Shown here piece after piece: positions 25,867-35,669 of a stretch of 43,801 nucleotides of DNA. Source of the stretch: Sulfuricurvum sp. (GTDB taxonomy: Bacteria; Campylobacterota; Campylobacteria; Campylobacterales; Sulfurimonadaceae); contig NZ_JAHFAQ010000002.1 in NCBI RefSeq assembly GCF_023250475.1, forward strand, positions 1-43,801, written 5' to 3'. The notes under the pieces were generated by a model. That model searched no databases. It was given only the letters and a program-made list of their open reading frames with translations, and was not told the DNA's origin. Numbering within the stretch: position 1 is the stretch's first letter; the number at the start of each line of letters is the position of its first letter. The translations under genes were made by a program, and so were the position numbers.

Positions 25867-26262
25867 TTACCAAATTGTACAAAGGACTTCACCGCCAACG
25901 CCAAGCTCGAATGCTTTATCGTTAGGAAGAACCCCTTTTGAACTGCTGACAATGATGGTACCGTAACCGTTTTTGAAACGTTTAAGTTCATCTTTACCTT
26001 TGTAAACACGACGTCCCGGTTTAGAGATACGTTTTACTTCATTGATAACCGTACGACCTTTTTCGTCGTATTTCAACACTACGTTGATGGTTTTTTTAAC
26101 GCCGTCTTCAACAACATTAAAGCTCTCGATGTAGCCTTTGTCTGCCAAAATAGCAACTACAGCTTCGACAACTTTGGAGTGAACCAATGTTGTAGAATCT
26201 AAACGACGCATAGCCGCATTACGGATACGAGTCAACGAATCCGCGATCAAATCATTAATCAT
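25867..26262 (-). CDS. rpsH: 30S ribosomal protein S8
   Basis: A 131-aa 16S rRNA-binding protein. [13 protein letters not shown] opens it and [11 protein letters not shown] closes it, both diagnostic. In E. coli S8 represses the spc operon by binding near rplE; no such site was tested here. The 42-nt gap before it, after rpsN, is the longest in the superoperon. Confidence 0.98.
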   Translation of the reverse strand: MINDLIADSLTRIRNAAMRRLDSTTLVHSKVVEAVVAILADKGYIESFNVVEDGVKKTINVVLKYDEKGRTVINEVKRISKPGRRVYKGKDELKRFKNGYGTIIVSSSKGVLPNDKAFELGVGGEVLCTIW

Positions 26263-26304
26263 TTATATTTCCTTATCTTAGTCGTAAGCAGTATCGAGCC
26301 GGAA

Positions 26305-26490
26305 TTACCAGCTTGACTTTCTAACGCCTGGGATTAACCCTTCGTTTGCCATTTTACGGAAGCAAACGCGACAAATTCCAAAATCACTGATGACAGAGTG
26401 CGGACGTCCGCAGATCTGACAACGAGTATACGCGCGAACAGCAAACTTTGGAGTTCGTTGTTGCTTAGCGATCATTGACTTTTTAGCCAT
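26305..26490 (-). CDS. rpsN: 30S ribosomal protein S14, zinc-binding (type Z)
   Basis: A 61-aa short S14 with an intact zinc site, CX2C-X12-CX2C (C24, C27, C40, C43). It ends in [10 protein letters not shown], the typical tail. This C+ form needs zinc, unlike the longer C- forms of many Proteobacteria. The ATG overlaps the rplE stop by one base. Confidence 0.98.
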   Translation of the reverse strand: MAKKSMIAKQQRTPKFAVRAYTRCQICGRPHSVISDFGICRVCFRKMANEGLIPGVRKSSW

Positions 26491-27035
26491 TATTCTCTCC
26501 CTTTAGCAAACGGCATACCGATCATTTCAAGAAGTTTAAATGCATCTTTATCGGCTGTAGCGCTTGTTACCACGGTGATGTTCATCCCGTGGATTTGCAT
26601 AATTGAATCGTAATCAACTTCCGGGAAAATCAACTGCTCGGTCAAACCGAAGTTGTAGTTTCCGCGACCGTCAAAACCGTTACGTGGAATACCACGGAAG
26701 TCTTTAACACGTGGAAGAGATACAGAGATCAATTTATCCATGAAATCGTACATTTGAGCACCGCGTAGTGTAACTTTAACACCAACCGGCATCCCTTCAC
26801 GTACTTTAAAACCTGCAACCGATTTACGAGCAACAACAACGGATGCACGTTGACCAGCGATGTTGCTGATTGTATCTTGGATACTTTGGATCAATTTGTT
26901 GTCTTTCATGGCAAAACCACAACCGACAGAGATGATCACTTTTTCTAGAGCTGGAACTTGCATTACGTTTGCAATTCCAAGAGCGGTTTGGAGCTCAGGT
27001 TTGAGCGCCAAGTATTTATCTTTTAGTCGTGCCAT
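26490..27035 (-). CDS. rplE: 50S ribosomal protein L5
   Basis: A 181-aa 5S rRNA-binding protein. [24 protein letters not shown] and MNITVVTSA are diagnostic. It is 2 nt after rplX and shares one base with the rpsN start. Confidence 0.98.
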   Translation of the reverse strand: MARLKDKYLALKPELQTALGIANVMQVPALEKVIISVGCGFAMKDNKLIQSIQDTISNIAGQRASVVVARKSVAGFKVREGMPVGVKVTLRGAQMYDFMDKLISVSLPRVKDFRGIPRNGFDGRGNYNFGLTEQLIFPEVDYDSIMQIHGMNITVVTSATADKDAFKLLEMIGMPFAKGRE

Positions 27036-27037
27036 GA

Positions 27038-27271
27038 TTACGCCTCAACTTTACGGACATTTGATGCATCAACAGGCATTTCTTTATTCAAGAATCCGCC
27101 TTGTGGATTTTGCTCGCTAGGTTTGATCGCTTTTTTAGCAACGCGAACACCCTTAACGATTACTTTGTTTTTCTTAGGCATAACTTGAAGCAATTCTGCT
27201 TTAGTCCCTTTATCGTCACCGGCGATCACTTCAACGATGTCGCCTTTTTTGAAATTAAATTTTGCCATCAT
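27038..27271 (-). CDS. rplX: 50S ribosomal protein L24
   Basis: A 77-aa assembly initiator with the KOW motif [19 protein letters not shown]. It is shorter than the roughly 100-aa E. coli form. The start overlaps the rplN stop by 4 nt (ATGA); a second ATG follows directly. Confidence 0.97.
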   Translation of the reverse strand: MMAKFNFKKGDIVEVIAGDDKGTKAELLQVMPKKNKVIVKGVRVAKKAIKPSEQNPQGGFLNKEMPVDASNVRKVEA

Positions 27272-27636
27272 ACAACCTCTGGAGCAAGTGATACGATTTT
27301 CATGAAACCTGCGTAACGAACTTCACGGCTTACAGGTCCGAAAATACGTGTACCGATCGGCTCACGTTTTTTATCAAGGATTACGGCTGCATTTTCGTCG
27401 AAACGGATAAGTGAACCGTTTTCACGGTGAACCTCTTTTTTCGTACGTACAACAACTGCAGTAACAACTTGACCTTTTTTTACTTTACCGGTTGGAGCCG
27501 CTTTTTTAACAGAAGCGATGATAACATCACCTACTGTTGCATAACGACGTTTTGAACCGCCAAGAACCTTGATACACATGATCTCTTTAGCCCCTGTGTT
27601 ATCGGCTACTGCTAGACGAGTAAAACTTTGAATCAT
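27268..27636 (-). CDS. rplN: 50S ribosomal protein L14
   Basis: A 122-aa protein at the 50S interface. [27 protein letters not shown]-like N-terminus and [13 protein letters not shown] near the end are diagnostic. Overlaps rpsQ and rplX by 4 nt each. Confidence 0.98.
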   Translation of the reverse strand: MIQSFTRLAVADNTGAKEIMCIKVLGGSKRRYATVGDVIIASVKKAAPTGKVKKGQVVTAVVVRTKKEVHRENGSLIRFDENAAVILDKKREPIGTRIFGPVSREVRYAGFMKIVSLAPEVV

Positions 27637-27884
27637 GCATTCACTCCTTTAACCAGAGTTTTAAGACGGAACGATTTGCTTTTTGAAAGTGGACGACACT
27701 CGATCGCGATCACTTCATCACCAATGTTAAGTTGGTTGTTCTCATCATGAATCATGTATTTTTTGAAACGTTTTACCGTTTTGTGGTAACGTGGGTGCAT
27801 TACACGGCGCTCAACAACGATAGTTGCTGTTTTTTCGCCGGCTTTTGTAACTACGATACCTTGAATTTCACGTTTATGTGTCAT
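27633..27884 (-). CDS. rpsQ: 30S ribosomal protein S17
   Basis: An 83-aa OB-fold protein. [37 protein letters not shown] and [14 protein letters not shown] are typical. It follows rpmC by 10 nt. Confidence 0.98.
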   Translation of the reverse strand: MTHKREIQGIVVTKAGEKTATIVVERRVMHPRYHKTVKRFKKYMIHDENNQLNIGDEVIAIECRPLSKSKSFRLKTLVKGVNA

Positions 27885-27894
27885 AGCTCTGCCC

Positions 27895-28080
27895 TTACTT
27901 CACTGCGTTCATAGCAGTGTTAATGCGTGCAATGTCTTTTTTCGCCGTGCGAAGTTCGCTCGTGTTAGTCAATTGCATCATTTTTTGCTTAATTTTCAAA
28001 GTGAAAAGCTCAATTTTTTTCTCTTTGAGCATACCTTGAAGTTCAGCAGCTGTTTTGTCGTTCAAATCAGTATATTTCAT
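27895..28080 (-). CDS. rpmC: 50S ribosomal protein L29
   Basis: A 61-aa two-helix protein near the exit tunnel: [22 protein letters not shown] and [15 protein letters not shown] fit L29. Its start lies inside the end of rplP (14-nt overlap), so ribosomes probably re-initiate. Confidence 0.96.
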   Translation of the reverse strand: MKYTDLNDKTAAELQGMLKEKKIELFTLKIKQKMMQLTNTSELRTAKKDIARINTAMNAVK

Positions 28081-28492
28081 TGCTCATCTCCGCAGTTACA
28101 ATTTTAGTTTTGAACGGAAGTTTTTGCATCGCAAGCGCTAATGCTTCACGTGCAAGAGTCTCTTCAACACCACCCATTTCAAAAATGATACGGCCTGGTT
28201 TGATGTTCATTACCCATTGGTCAACAGAACCTTTACCTTTACCCATACGCACTTCAAGTGGTTTGGCAGTCAATGGTTTAGCCGGGAACACACGGATCCA
28301 GATTTTACCTTGACGTTTGATATGACGGTTTGCTGCAATACGAGCCGCTTCGATTTGACGAGAGTTAATACGTCCCGCTTCCGTTGCTTTGAATCCGATA
28401 GAACCGAAATCAAGTTTGTTAGCATTTGTGGCGTAACCTCGGTTACGCCCTTTCATCATTTTACGATATTTCGTACGTTTAGGCATCAACAT
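28067..28492 (-). CDS. rplP: 50S ribosomal protein L16
   Basis: A 141-aa protein by the A site of the 50[20 protein letters not shown] and [17 protein letters not shown] are diagnostic. It starts 2 nt after rpsC. Confidence 0.98.
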   Translation of the reverse strand: MLMPKRTKYRKMMKGRNRGYATNANKLDFGSIGFKATEAGRINSRQIEAARIAANRHIKRQGKIWIRVFPAKPLTAKPLEVRMGKGKGSVDQWVMNIKPGRIIFEMGGVEETLAREALALAMQKLPFKTKIVTAEMSNEIY

Positions 28493-28494
28493 GA

Positions 28495-29205
28495 TTAGTT
28501 AGCCTTTCGTCGTGGACGACGTTGTTGATCGTCACCACGCTCTTCTTTAGATTCTTTAGCTTCTGGTTGAATTCCTTTAGTGAGAACCTCACCTTTGAAA
28601 ATCCAAACTTTGATACCGATTACACCGTAAGTGGTGTGCGCTTCAGCAAAACCGTAATCGATTTTTGCACGAAGCGTATGCAACGGTACACGACCTTCAA
28701 GGTACCACTCAGTACGAGCGATCTCAGCACCGCCAAGACGACCTGCAACTGAAACTTTAATACCTTTTGCCCCTGCACGTTGTGCATTTTGCATAACTTT
28801 TTTCATCGCACGGCGGAAAGCAACACGTTTTTCAAGTTGAGTAGCAACATTTTCTGCAACGAGTTGTGCAGATGCTTGTGCTTTTTTCTCTTCTTTGATG
28901 TTAACGGCTACCGGTTTACCAATAAGGGTTTGAAGAGATTCTTTGATTTTTTCAATGTCAGAACCTTTCTTACCGATGATGATACCAGGACGAGCCGCGA
29001 TGATCGTAACGCGAAGACGTTTCGCAGTACGCTCGATCACGATGTTACTCACACCTGCATAGTAGAGTTCTTTTTTCAAATAGGTACGGATTTTATGGTC
29101 TTCGCCCAAAGAAACCGCAGCTGTTTTAAAGTTAGGGAACCAACGAGATTCCCAGTTGCGGTTGATACCGAGACGAAGTCCGATAGGATTAACTTTATGA
29201 CCCAT
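28495..29205 (-). CDS. rpsC: 30S ribosomal protein S3
   Basis: A 236-aa mRNA-entry protein. [22 protein letters not shown] opens it, the KH domain has [13 protein letters not shown], and a basic, Gln- and Arg-rich tail of about 20 residues ends it. It follows rplV by 2 nt. Confidence 0.98.
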   Translation of the reverse strand: MGHKVNPIGLRLGINRNWESRWFPNFKTAAVSLGEDHKIRTYLKKELYYAGVSNIVIERTAKRLRVTIIAARPGIIIGKKGSDIEKIKESLQTLIGKPVAVNIKEEKKAQASAQLVAENVATQLEKRVAFRRAMKKVMQNAQRAGAKGIKVSVAGRLGGAEIARTEWYLEGRVPLHTLRAKIDYGFAEAHTTYGVIGIKVWIFKGEVLTKGIQPEAKESKEERGDDQQRRPRRKAN

Positions 29206-29207
29206 AA

Positions 29208-29525
29208 TTATTTACCCTCTACTTCTACCAAAATGTGTGCTGTCGGCTTACGGATACCAGAAGCGGTACCACGTGCACGTTGAGTGAAACGTTTAAGTAC
29301 CGGACCGTTATCAACACGGCATGATTTAATAACACAATCTTGCGCATCGATACCGCTGTTAGCTACTGCTGACGCAACCACTTTAGCGATGATTTTTGCA
29401 GCTTTATTTGGAGTAAACTCCAATGCAGCCATTGCTTGCTCTGCATTCATTCCTTGAACTTCGCGAGCGATCAAACGAGATTTAGTCGGAGATACGCGAA
29501 CGAATTTTAATAGTGCTCTTGCCAT
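29208..29525 (-). CDS. rplV: 50S ribosomal protein L22
   Basis: A 105-aa exit-tunnel protein. [19 protein letters not shown] and the hairpin-end segment [16 protein letters not shown] are diagnostic. The hairpin loop is where macrolide-resistance changes occur in other species; nothing odd is visible here. Confidence 0.97.
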   Translation of the reverse strand: MARALLKFVRVSPTKSRLIAREVQGMNAEQAMAALEFTPNKAAKIIAKVVASAVANSGIDAQDCVIKSCRVDNGPVLKRFTQRARGTASGIRKPTAHILVEVEGK

Positions 29526-29534
29526 ATCTCTTCC

Positions 29535-29816
29535 TTATTTCCCGATTTTCTTTTGTACAGAACCTTTATGGCCCTTAAACGTACGTGTTGGTGAAAATTC
29601 ACCAAGTTTGTAACCAACGTGGTTTTCCGTTACGAAAACCGGTACAAACTGACGGCCATTGTGGACGGTAAACGTTAAACCGATCATATCTGGCAAGATC
29701 ACACTACGGCGTGACCAAGTTTTGATAGGCTTGTTGCTTTTCGTCTCTTTGGCAGCAATCACTTTTTTCATTAGGTGTCCGTCAACAAACGGTCCTTTTT
29801 TTACTGATCTAGCCAT
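29535..29816 (-). CDS. rpsS: 30S ribosomal protein S19
   Basis: A 93-aa head-domain protein: [33 protein letters not shown] and [16 protein letters not shown]-like segment [14 protein letters not shown] are typical. It is 3 nt after rplB and 9 nt before rplV. Confidence 0.98.
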   Translation of the reverse strand: MARSVKKGPFVDGHLMKKVIAAKETKSNKPIKTWSRRSVILPDMIGLTFTVHNGRQFVPVFVTENHVGYKLGEFSPTRTFKGHKGSVQKKIGK

Positions 29817-29819
29817 TAT

Positions 29820-30659
29820 CTACCTCTTCGGATTTGATTTACGGCGAGTAATAATAAGTCTATCACTTGCTTTCTTCTTACGTGTTTTAGCACCTTTAGT
29901 CGGTTTACCCCATGGAGTAACCGGGTGACGTCCTGAGTTTGTTTTACCTTCACCACCACCATGCGGGTGATCGATAGGATTCATAGCAGAACCACGTGTT
30001 TGAGGACGGATACCCATATGACGAGTACGACCTGCTTTACCAAGAACGATGTTAATGTACTCTTCGTTACCGACAGTACCGACAGTCGCCATACATTCAC
30101 CCAATACATAACGCATTTCACTTGATGGAAGACGAAGAGAAACATATTTCCCCTCACGACCCATGATTTGCGCAGATGTTCCGGCTGAACGGACGATTTG
30201 TCCACCTTTACCCGGTTTAAGTTCGATGTTATGAATCGTTGTCCCCACAGGGATATTCATCAATTTCATCGCGTTACCCGCTTTAATGTCCAAACCGCTC
30301 TCAGCAGCAGCAACAACATCACCGACTACCAAACCTTTTGGCTGGAGGATGTAACGTTTGTCACCGTCTACATAATTGATAAGAGCGATACGACAGTTAC
30401 GGTACGGATCGTATTCGATTGCAGCAACAGTACCCGGAACACCGAATTTGTTACGTTTGAAATCGATAATACGGTAAAGCTTTTTAGCTCCCGCTTCTTT
30501 ATGACGTGATGTGATACGGCCGTTGTTGTTACGTCCCGCAGCAGCAGGGATTTTAATCAACAAAGAACGAACAGACGCTTTTGCCGTGATATCCGAGTTG
30601 TCAACGTTTGTATAAAAACGTCGGCTCGGGGTTGTTGGTTTATACGTTTTGATCGCCAT
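29820..30659 (-). CDS. rplB: 50S ribosomal protein L2
   Basis: A 279-aa protein needed for peptidyl transferase assembly. [33 protein letters not shown] and [20 protein letters not shown] include the conserved histidine-rich loop. It starts 1 nt after rplW. Confidence 0.98.
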   Translation of the reverse strand: MAIKTYKPTTPSRRFYTNVDNSDITAKASVRSLLIKIPAAAGRNNNGRITSRHKEAGAKKLYRIIDFKRNKFGVPGTVAAIEYDPYRNCRIALINYVDGDKRYILQPKGLVVGDVVAAAESGLDIKAGNAMKLMNIPVGTTIHNIELKPGKGGQIVRSAGTSAQIMGREGKYVSLRLPSSEMRYVLGECMATVGTVGNEEYINIVLGKAGRTRHMGIRPQTRGSAMNPIDHPHGGGEGKTNSGRHPVTPWGKPTKGAKTRKKKASDRLIITRRKSNPKR

Positions 30660-30660
30660 A

Positions 30661-30942
30661 TTACACCGCCAAACTATCGATTTGTGCGCCTTCTGGCAAT
30701 TTCACATAAAACTTTTTAAAGTCATTTTGTTTGCCAGCAAGACCACGGAAACGTTTAACTTTTCCGCTTTGGTTTAGTGAGTTTACGCGAGCCGGAACGA
30801 TTCCGAAATACTCTCTAAACACCTCTTTAAGAGCGTTCTTTGTCATACGTGGAGACGTTTGAACAACGATTACACCCTCTTCTTGAAGACCAAGGGTCTT
30901 CTCTGTATACAGGATTGATTTGATATCAGTAATATCTGCCAT
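30661..30942 (-). CDS. rplW: 50S ribosomal protein L23
   Basis: A 93-aa exit-port protein that docks SRP and trigger factor. [17 protein letters not shown] and [26 protein letters not shown] fit the family. It starts 1 nt after the rplD stop. Confidence 0.96.
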   Translation of the reverse strand: MADITDIKSILYTEKTLGLQEEGVIVVQTSPRMTKNALKEVFREYFGIVPARVNSLNQSGKVKRFRGLAGKQNDFKKFYVKLPEGAQIDSLAV

Positions 30943-30943
30943 C

Positions 30944-31555
30944 TTAGCTCTCTTTAGTCAGATTTTCCCATACCGCTTTTTCGATAACCACCGAACGGTA
31001 TGTCGCAGCCAAAAAGGCGTTGAGTTCATTCTCTTCTACCACGTAGGTAGAAGCAATGTTACGGAATGCAAGATAGGTATTCTCATCGAGAATCTTTTTC
31101 ACCAACAACGCATCACGAACATTCAATGCATTGAACAACGCCAATGCGTCTTTTGTTTTACCAGTTGGAACTTCAATCGAATCAACGATGAACAATTTTC
31201 CAGCTGTTGCCAAAGCATCCAACGCACATTTAAGCGCTAGTTTCTTTTGCTTTTTATTGATCTTTTGATCGTAGTTACGACCTGTGTTTGGTCCATGTGC
31301 AACAGCACCGCCAACAAAGATCGGTGAACGACGTGAACCGGCACGTGCGCCACCTTTACCTTTTTGAGCCCATGGTTTTTTCCCACCACCGCGCATCTCA
31401 GAACGAGTTTTTGCAGATGCCGTATTAGAACGGATACTCGCTTGGTACGATTTAACGTACAAATAGAGGTTATGGGTATTGATACCGCTGAAGCTCTCAG
31501 GCAATGCCAATTCAGAGGCTTTTTCGAATTTTTCGTTCAGTACAATCGCGCTCAT
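30944..31555 (-). CDS. rplD: 50S ribosomal protein L4
   Basis: A 203-aa tunnel protein. [24 protein letters not shown] and [16 protein letters not shown] are diagnostic. In E. coli L4 is the autogenous repressor of the S10 operon; whether the short leader here permits that is unknown. It overlaps rplC by 4 nt. Confidence 0.98.
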   Translation of the reverse strand: MSAIVLNEKFEKASELALPESFSGINTHNLYLYVKSYQASIRSNTASAKTRSEMRGGGKKPWAQKGKGGARAGSRRSPIFVGGAVAHGPNTGRNYDQKINKKQKKLALKCALDALATAGKLFIVDSIEVPTGKTKDALALFNALNVRDALLVKKILDENTYLAFRNIASTYVVEENELNAFLAATYRSVVIEKAVWENLTKES

Positions 31556-32130
31556 TGTTTCACTACCTTTACTCGACCTAATGCACCGTTTGCACCTGGG
31601 ACAGCGCCCACTACAACTAATACACCGTTTTCTGCGTCGTATGACATTACTTCATTTTTTACAGTAACTAATTCGTTACCGTATTGACCTGACATTTTAC
31701 GTCCTTTTTGGACTTTACCAGGCCATTCGCGGTTACCGATAGATCCACCTGTACGGTGAAAACGGTGACCGTGTGCGCCAGGTCCGCCGGCAAAATTCCA
31801 ACGTTTCATAACGCCGGTAAAACCGCGACCTTTAGTTTTGAATGCACTTTTAACTTTTTTAGCATCCGCTAAAGGTGTCATATCCAAATCACCGGCTTCA
31901 GTGTTAGCAACTTCCAACGTAGCGAATTTATTGAATTCAGCAGAAAGATTATATTTCTTTTGCTGACCCTCAATCGGCTTATTGTGTGCTTTTCCTTGGC
32001 TATATGCTACGAGAGCTGTGCCATCTACTACTTCGCAAACTTTCACTTCTTTTACTTTTAAAAGAGTTACCGCTTTACTTGGTACGCCAATTGTTCGGCT
32101 CATGCCGATCTTTTCTACAATGTATTCCAC
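31552..32130 (-). CDS. rplC: 50S ribosomal protein L3
   Basis: A 192-aa protein near the peptidyl transferase centre. [11 protein letters not shown] opens it; [18 protein letters not shown] and [15 protein letters not shown] are diagnostic, including the Gln that PrmB methylates in E. coli. The start codon is GTG, with AAGGAG upstream. Confidence 0.97.
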   Translation of the reverse strand: MEYIVEKIGMSRTIGVPSKAVTLLKVKEVKVCEVVDGTALVAYSQGKAHNKPIEGQQKKYNLSAEFNKFATLEVANTEAGDLDMTPLADAKKVKSAFKTKGRGFTGVMKRWNFAGGPGAHGHRFHRTGGSIGNREWPGKVQKGRKMSGQYGNELVTVKNEVMSYDAENGVLVVVGAVPGANGALGRVKVVKQ

Positions 32131-32140
32131 ACCCTACTCC

Positions 32141-32452
32141 TTACTTGTCCATAGAGCGAACTTCTACGTCCACTTCCGGAGCCAAGTCAAGCTTCATCAA
32201 CGAATCAACTGTATCTGGCGTAGCCGACACGATGTCGATCAAACGTGCGTGCATACGAATCTCAAATTGCTCGCGTGAGTCTTTATTGACGTGCGGAGAT
32301 TTAAGAACCGTATATTTACGAATCTTGGTTGGCAAAGGGATTGGGCCGCGGATTTCCGCACCCGTTCGCTTTACAGCTTCAACGATAGAGGCAACTGAAC
32401 GATCAAGTACACGATGATCGTACGCTCTAAGTTTTAAACGAATTTTTTCCAT
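32141..32452 (-). CDS. rpsJ: 30S ribosomal protein S10
   Basis: A 103-aa protein and first gene of the superoperon. [22 protein letters not shown] and [29 protein letters not shown] are diagnostic. The canonical promoter lies about 60 nt upstream. Confidence 0.98.
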   Translation of the reverse strand: MEKIRLKLRAYDHRVLDRSVASIVEAVKRTGAEIRGPIPLPTKIRKYTVLKSPHVNKDSREQFEIRMHARLIDIVSATPDTVDSLMKLDLAPEVDVEVRSMDK

Positions 32453-32478
32453 AATGTTTTCCTTAGATAAAAGAACTC

Positions 32479-32495
32479 GTCAGATCTTGTCTGAC
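32479..32495 (-). promoter_or_regulatory. Hairpin in the S10 operon leader
   Basis: GTCAGA and TCTGAC form a 6-bp stem with a 5-nt loop, inside the roughly 52-nt leader between the promoter and rpsJ. It is much shorter than the E. coli S10 leader that L4 binds. Any control role is inference. Confidence 0.4.
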
Positions 32496-32511
32496 TATAT
32501 AAGGCAGCGAA

Positions 32512-32540
32512 ATTATATCGACATACCCCCTCAGGGTCAA
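32512..32540 (-). promoter_or_regulatory. Canonical sigma-70 promoter of the S10-spc superoperon
   Basis: On the minus strand TTGACC, a 17-nt spacer and TATAAT. This is the only promoter in the window that I found with both hexamers close to consensus and ideal spacing, fitting a very highly expressed operon of 23 genes. Confidence 0.85.
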
Positions 32541-32613
32541 GGATTTTAGGGGTAAAAATTGCATCACTAGTTAAATTTACTTCCTTTTAATAAGGATGCA
32601 CTATTTTTTAGGG

Positions 32614-32619
32614 TATGAT
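32614..32619 (+). promoter_or_regulatory. Possible -10 box of the DUF4143-type ATPase gene, predicted leaderless
   Basis: TATGAT ends 7 nt before the ATG at 32627, so +1 would fall at that start codon. The track start at 32615 lies inside this box. No clear Shine-Dalgarno site is seen for either ATG. Confidence 0.4.
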
Positions 32620-32626
32620 TTTAGGT

Positions 32627-33691
32627 ATGAATACTTTATTAGATGAGTACTATCGATACGATTTGCACAATCCCGGGTTTATTGAGCGCAAGCACTCAAT
32701 TGACGAAAAAACCACCCTGATTTACGGAATAGCACAATCAGGGAAAACTTCGCTGATAAAAAGCTATCTCCTGAGCCATAAGAAATCAACCTACCTCTAT
32801 CTCGATTGCCGTGACAGCCGTATCGATATCAATGAACTCAATAAAATGCTCCCTGAATTTTGCAAGGAGCATAAAATTTCAATTCTCGCACTTGATAACT
32901 ACAACGAGGATATTCAACTCTTTGATCTCGATCAGCTCCTTCTCACAAGCGAAACCGAATTGGAACTCCCATACCACATGATGCACCTCGAACTTCTCGA
33001 CTATGAAGAGTTTTTAGCCTTTGAAAGTAAATTTGACGGAACCGCCTTAAACCACTTTTTTCAACTCGGCGGATTTCCGGCAATGCACCGTATTGCGAGT
33101 GAGGATCGTGTTTTATATCTGCAAGGTATCTTGAATCGTGCATTGGAGCCGATTGAATTTTCTATACTCGCACAAGCTTCCAAAATGGTAACCCAAAAAG
33201 TTTCCGCATTTAACCTCTACGAGCGGCTCAAGGGAGAACGCAAAATTTCCAAAGACAAACTCTACCTTCATCTTCAATCGATGCTTGATCGGGGTTATCT
33301 CAAGCAGCTGGGCAAGTTCAATCATCCCAGTGCCGTCAAAAAACTCTATCTTTGCGATATTGCTATCAAACATGCACTCGTAATTCAAAAGCATTTCGGG
33401 CGGATTTTTGAAAATCTTATTTTTTCCGAATTGGATAAACATCATGTCGAATGTTATTATGATGAGGGGATTGACTTTTATCTTCCCCAGCGGGGTCAAA
33501 TCATAATGGCATCGCCGTTTGCGAATGAACATGCCCTTTTTAAAAAAGTAGAAGCCTTGGAGGGATTTATTGTCTCTAATCGTGTACGTGAAGTTATCGC
33601 CGTCACTATGAATATAGAAAGTACCCTCTCTCATCCAATCTCACGGATTGAGATGATCCCGTTTGAGAGATGGGCATTATCAGATGAATAG
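32627..33691 (+). CDS. AAA_14/DUF4143-type ATPase
   Basis: A P-loop ATPase of about 354 aa. Walker A is GIAQSGKTSL and a Walker B-like strand ends in ISILALDNYN. The C-terminal part has FGRIFENLIFSELDKH and GIDFYLPQRGQ, the pattern of the DUF4143 domain. That domain usually has a PD-(D/E)XK-like ExK; here the matching stretch is IIMASPF, so the nuclease core looks degenerate. The start at 32627 is preferred to the track start 32615 because of the -10 position. Function unknown. rnhB follows after 8 nt. Confidence 0.72.
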   Translation: MNTLLDEYYRYDLHNPGFIERKHSIDEKTTLIYGIAQSGKTSLIKSYLLSHKKSTYLYLDCRDSRIDINELNKMLPEFCKEHKISILALDNYNEDIQLFDLDQLLLTSETELELPYHMMHLELLDYEEFLAFESKFDGTALNHFFQLGGFPAMHRIASEDRVLYLQGILNRALEPIEFSILAQASKMVTQKVSAFNLYERLKGERKISKDKLYLHLQSMLDRGYLKQLGKFNHPSAVKKLYLCDIAIKHALVIQKHFGRIFENLIFSELDKHHVECYYDEGIDFYLPQRGQIIMASPFANEHALFKKVEALEGFIVSNRVREVIAVTMNIESTLSHPISRIEMIPFERWALSDE

Positions 33692-33699
33692 GAGAATAT

Positions 33700-34248
33700 A
33701 TGAAACTATGCGGAATCGATGAAGCGGGACGCGGCCCTTTGGCCGGACCTCTCACCATTGCAGGGGTTATTTTACACGTGCCGATTGACGGATTGAACGA
33801 TTCTAAAAAACTTACCGAGAAAAAACGCGAAGCACTCTTTGAAGTCATCACTCAAAACTCTGCTTATCATATTTGCCGTTTCAGTGCAGATCAGATTGAC
33901 GAACTCGGGCTATCGGTCTGTTTGGCAACAGGGTTGCGCGAGATCATGAGTGCATTGGGGGAAGCGGACTATCTTTATGACGGAAACTCAAAATTCGGGG
34001 TAAGTGGAATTCGAACAATGGTCAAAGCCGATGCCATAATCCCAGAAGTTAGTGCTGCCTCGATTTTGGCAAAAGTGACGAGAGATCGTGAAATGATTGA
34101 ACTCGCCTCGCTCTATCCGCAGTATGGGTTTGAAGGGCACAAAGGGTATGGGAGTGCAGCCCATATCGAAGCGATCCGCCAATACGGACATTGCGAAATC
34201 CATCGTAAAACTTTTAAACTTAAATCGCTTCAACCAAGTTTGTTTTAG
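33700..34248 (+). CDS. rnhB: Ribonuclease HII
   Basis: Cuts the RNA strand of RNA-DNA hybrids and single ribonucleotides in DNA. CGIDEAGRGPLAGPL carries catalytic Asp7 and Glu8, and LNDSKKLTEKKRE and VSAASILAKVTRDREM are diagnostic. At 182 aa it is near the normal length. It is probably co-transcribed with the preceding ATPase (8-nt gap, GGAG before the ATG). Confidence 0.96.
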   Translation: MKLCGIDEAGRGPLAGPLTIAGVILHVPIDGLNDSKKLTEKKREALFEVITQNSAYHICRFSADQIDELGLSVCLATGLREIMSALGEADYLYDGNSKFGVSGIRTMVKADAIIPEVSAASILAKVTRDREMIELASLYPQYGFEGHKGYGSAAHIEAIRQYGHCEIHRKTFKLKSLQPSLF

Positions 34249-34259
34249 AACCTCATCGC

Positions 34260-34265
34260 TATAAT
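34260..34265 (+). promoter_or_regulatory. -10 box for the 76-aa protein
   Basis: TATAAT in TCGCTATAATGACT, 20 nt before the ATG, just after the rnhB stop. Confidence 0.5.
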
Positions 34266-34285
34266 GACTTTTAAAAAGAGACTTT

Positions 34286-34516
34286 ATGATTTCACTTACC
34301 CATATTGAGACAGCCTTAGCCGCTATTGATGCTGAAGTCAAAGCTTTATTGTATGACCAATCCTTATCTTTGAGCGAAAAAGATGAGAAGATGCTCCCCC
34401 TCTTACGTGAAAGCAAAGTACTAAAACAGGCGCATGAAGATCTATGTTATTTACGGGATAATCCGCCAAGCGCTCCAAACGGATGCAAAGCGGGAAATTA
34501 TAGAAAAGAAGATTAG
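34286..34516 (+). CDS. Small uncharacterised protein, 76 aa
   Basis: An acidic and helical protein (ALAAIDAEVKALLYDQSLSLSEKDEKMLPLLRES) with a short polar tail containing one Cys. No membrane segment or signal peptide. It has its own -10 box and a weak AAGAG site. I do not recognise it. It is convergent with the OmpA-family gene. Confidence 0.6.
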   Translation: MISLTHIETALAAIDAEVKALLYDQSLSLSEKDEKMLPLLRESKVLKQAHEDLCYLRDNPPSAPNGCKAGNYRKED

Positions 34517-34523
34517 TTGCTCC

Positions 34524-34537
34524 CCCTCTGAAGAGGG
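34524..34537. terminator. Weak hairpin between convergent genes
   Basis: CCCTC and GAGGG pair around TGAA in the 27-nt gap between the 76-aa gene and the OmpA-family gene. No clear T-tract. Confidence 0.35.
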
Positions 34538-34543
34538 ATTGGC

Positions 34544-35644
34544 TTATTTACAAAGCTCTACTTCAATGCGACGGTTTTCTGCACGTCCCGCTTTTGTTTT
34601 GTTCGATGCGATCGGCATTTTTTCACCCATTCCCTCTGAAGTCAAACGAGAAGAATCAACACCTTGTTCAACGAGCATCGATTTAACTTTTCCCGCCCGT
34701 TTTTCAGAAAGTTTTTGATTATATACGTCTGATGCGGTACTGTCCGTATGACCGACAATATTTGCTTTATACGCAGAACTTTCTTTCAAGAAATCTGCAA
34801 ATGCGGCTACTTTTGCCGTCCCCTCAGCATCCACTTTATCCGAGTTCGTTGCAAAATTCAAATGAAGTGTCGCTTTTAACGGACACCCCTCAACGTCTAC
34901 TTTAAACCCTTTTGGTGTACCCGGACATTTATCCAGAGAATCGATTACACCATCTCCGTCACTGTCGATCGGAGCAACTTTGGAAACCGAAGCAGGGACT
35001 ACAACCGGTTTTGGTTCAGGCTTTGGCTCAGGAGCAACTGTTTCAGCGACAGCCGGAACGGCAACAATCGGCGCAGCTTTTTCATCAAAGCTGAATGTCA
35101 ACCCCGCAAGGGCCGCTACGTTATGAACTTCCCCATTACTTCCCTCAGCAGAACCGTTACGATTCATTTTGTACAGATACAGACCCTCAAGTTTAAGGGC
35201 AATCCGTTTCGTTATGTCTGCTTTTAATCCAAGCCCTGCATCCAAAAGCAATCCGTCAAAATCATTCGGATGGGTATTCGTATACCATTCATATCCAACA
35301 CCTGCTTTTGCAAACGGTGTAACGGCTGTATCGGTCGGTATTTCATAGACGCCGTTGAGCATTGTAGTCAAAATACCGGTTTTACCGCTTTCTCCAGCCA
35401 CTTTATCACGACCGTAGAGGACTGAAAACTCCGGTTTAATGAGATCACTAACATTGTTCATCTGCATCTCAAGACCATAAACGGCATGATTTTCTACACC
35501 GCCCATAGCACCGAGATTTGTTTGTGTCGTCTCGTTGGCCGTACTGTTCCACAGATAACCCGCGACCGGAGTCACTTCATAATTGAAGTCACTTGCACCG
35601 AGCAGTGCTGCCGCGAACACGCCGGAAAATAGTAATTTTTTCAT
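34544..35644 (-). CDS. OmpA-family outer-membrane protein
   Basis: A 366-aa protein. It has a signal peptide at about residues 1-17 (KKLLFSGVFAAALLGA). An eight-stranded-type barrel follows to about 190, then a Pro-, Val- and Lys-rich hinge (PEPKPEPKPVVVP). Next comes a calcium-binding thrombospondin type-3-like stretch (DSDGDGVIDSLDKCPG), and last a C-terminal peptidoglycan-binding OmpA domain with NIVGHTDSTAS and NRRIEVEL. It ties the outer membrane to the cell wall. AAAGGAG precedes the ATG, and the gene is a single unit with tandem -10 boxes. Confidence 0.93.
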   Translation of the reverse strand: MKKLLFSGVFAAALLGASDFNYEVTPVAGYLWNSTANETTQTNLGAMGGVENHAVYGLEMQMNNVSDLIKPEFSVLYGRDKVAGESGKTGILTTMLNGVYEIPTDTAVTPFAKAGVGYEWYTNTHPNDFDGLLLDAGLGLKADITKRIALKLEGLYLYKMNRNGSAEGSNGEVHNVAALAGLTFSFDEKAAPIVAVPAVAETVAPEPKPEPKPVVVPASVSKVAPIDSDGDGVIDSLDKCPGTPKGFKVDVEGCPLKATLHLNFATNSDKVDAEGTAKVAAFADFLKESSAYKANIVGHTDSTASDVYNQKLSEKRAGKVKSMLVEQGVDSSRLTSEGMGEKMPIASNKTKAGRAENRRIEVELCK

Positions 35645-35669
35645 TTGATAAATCTCCTTTAGACCATGT

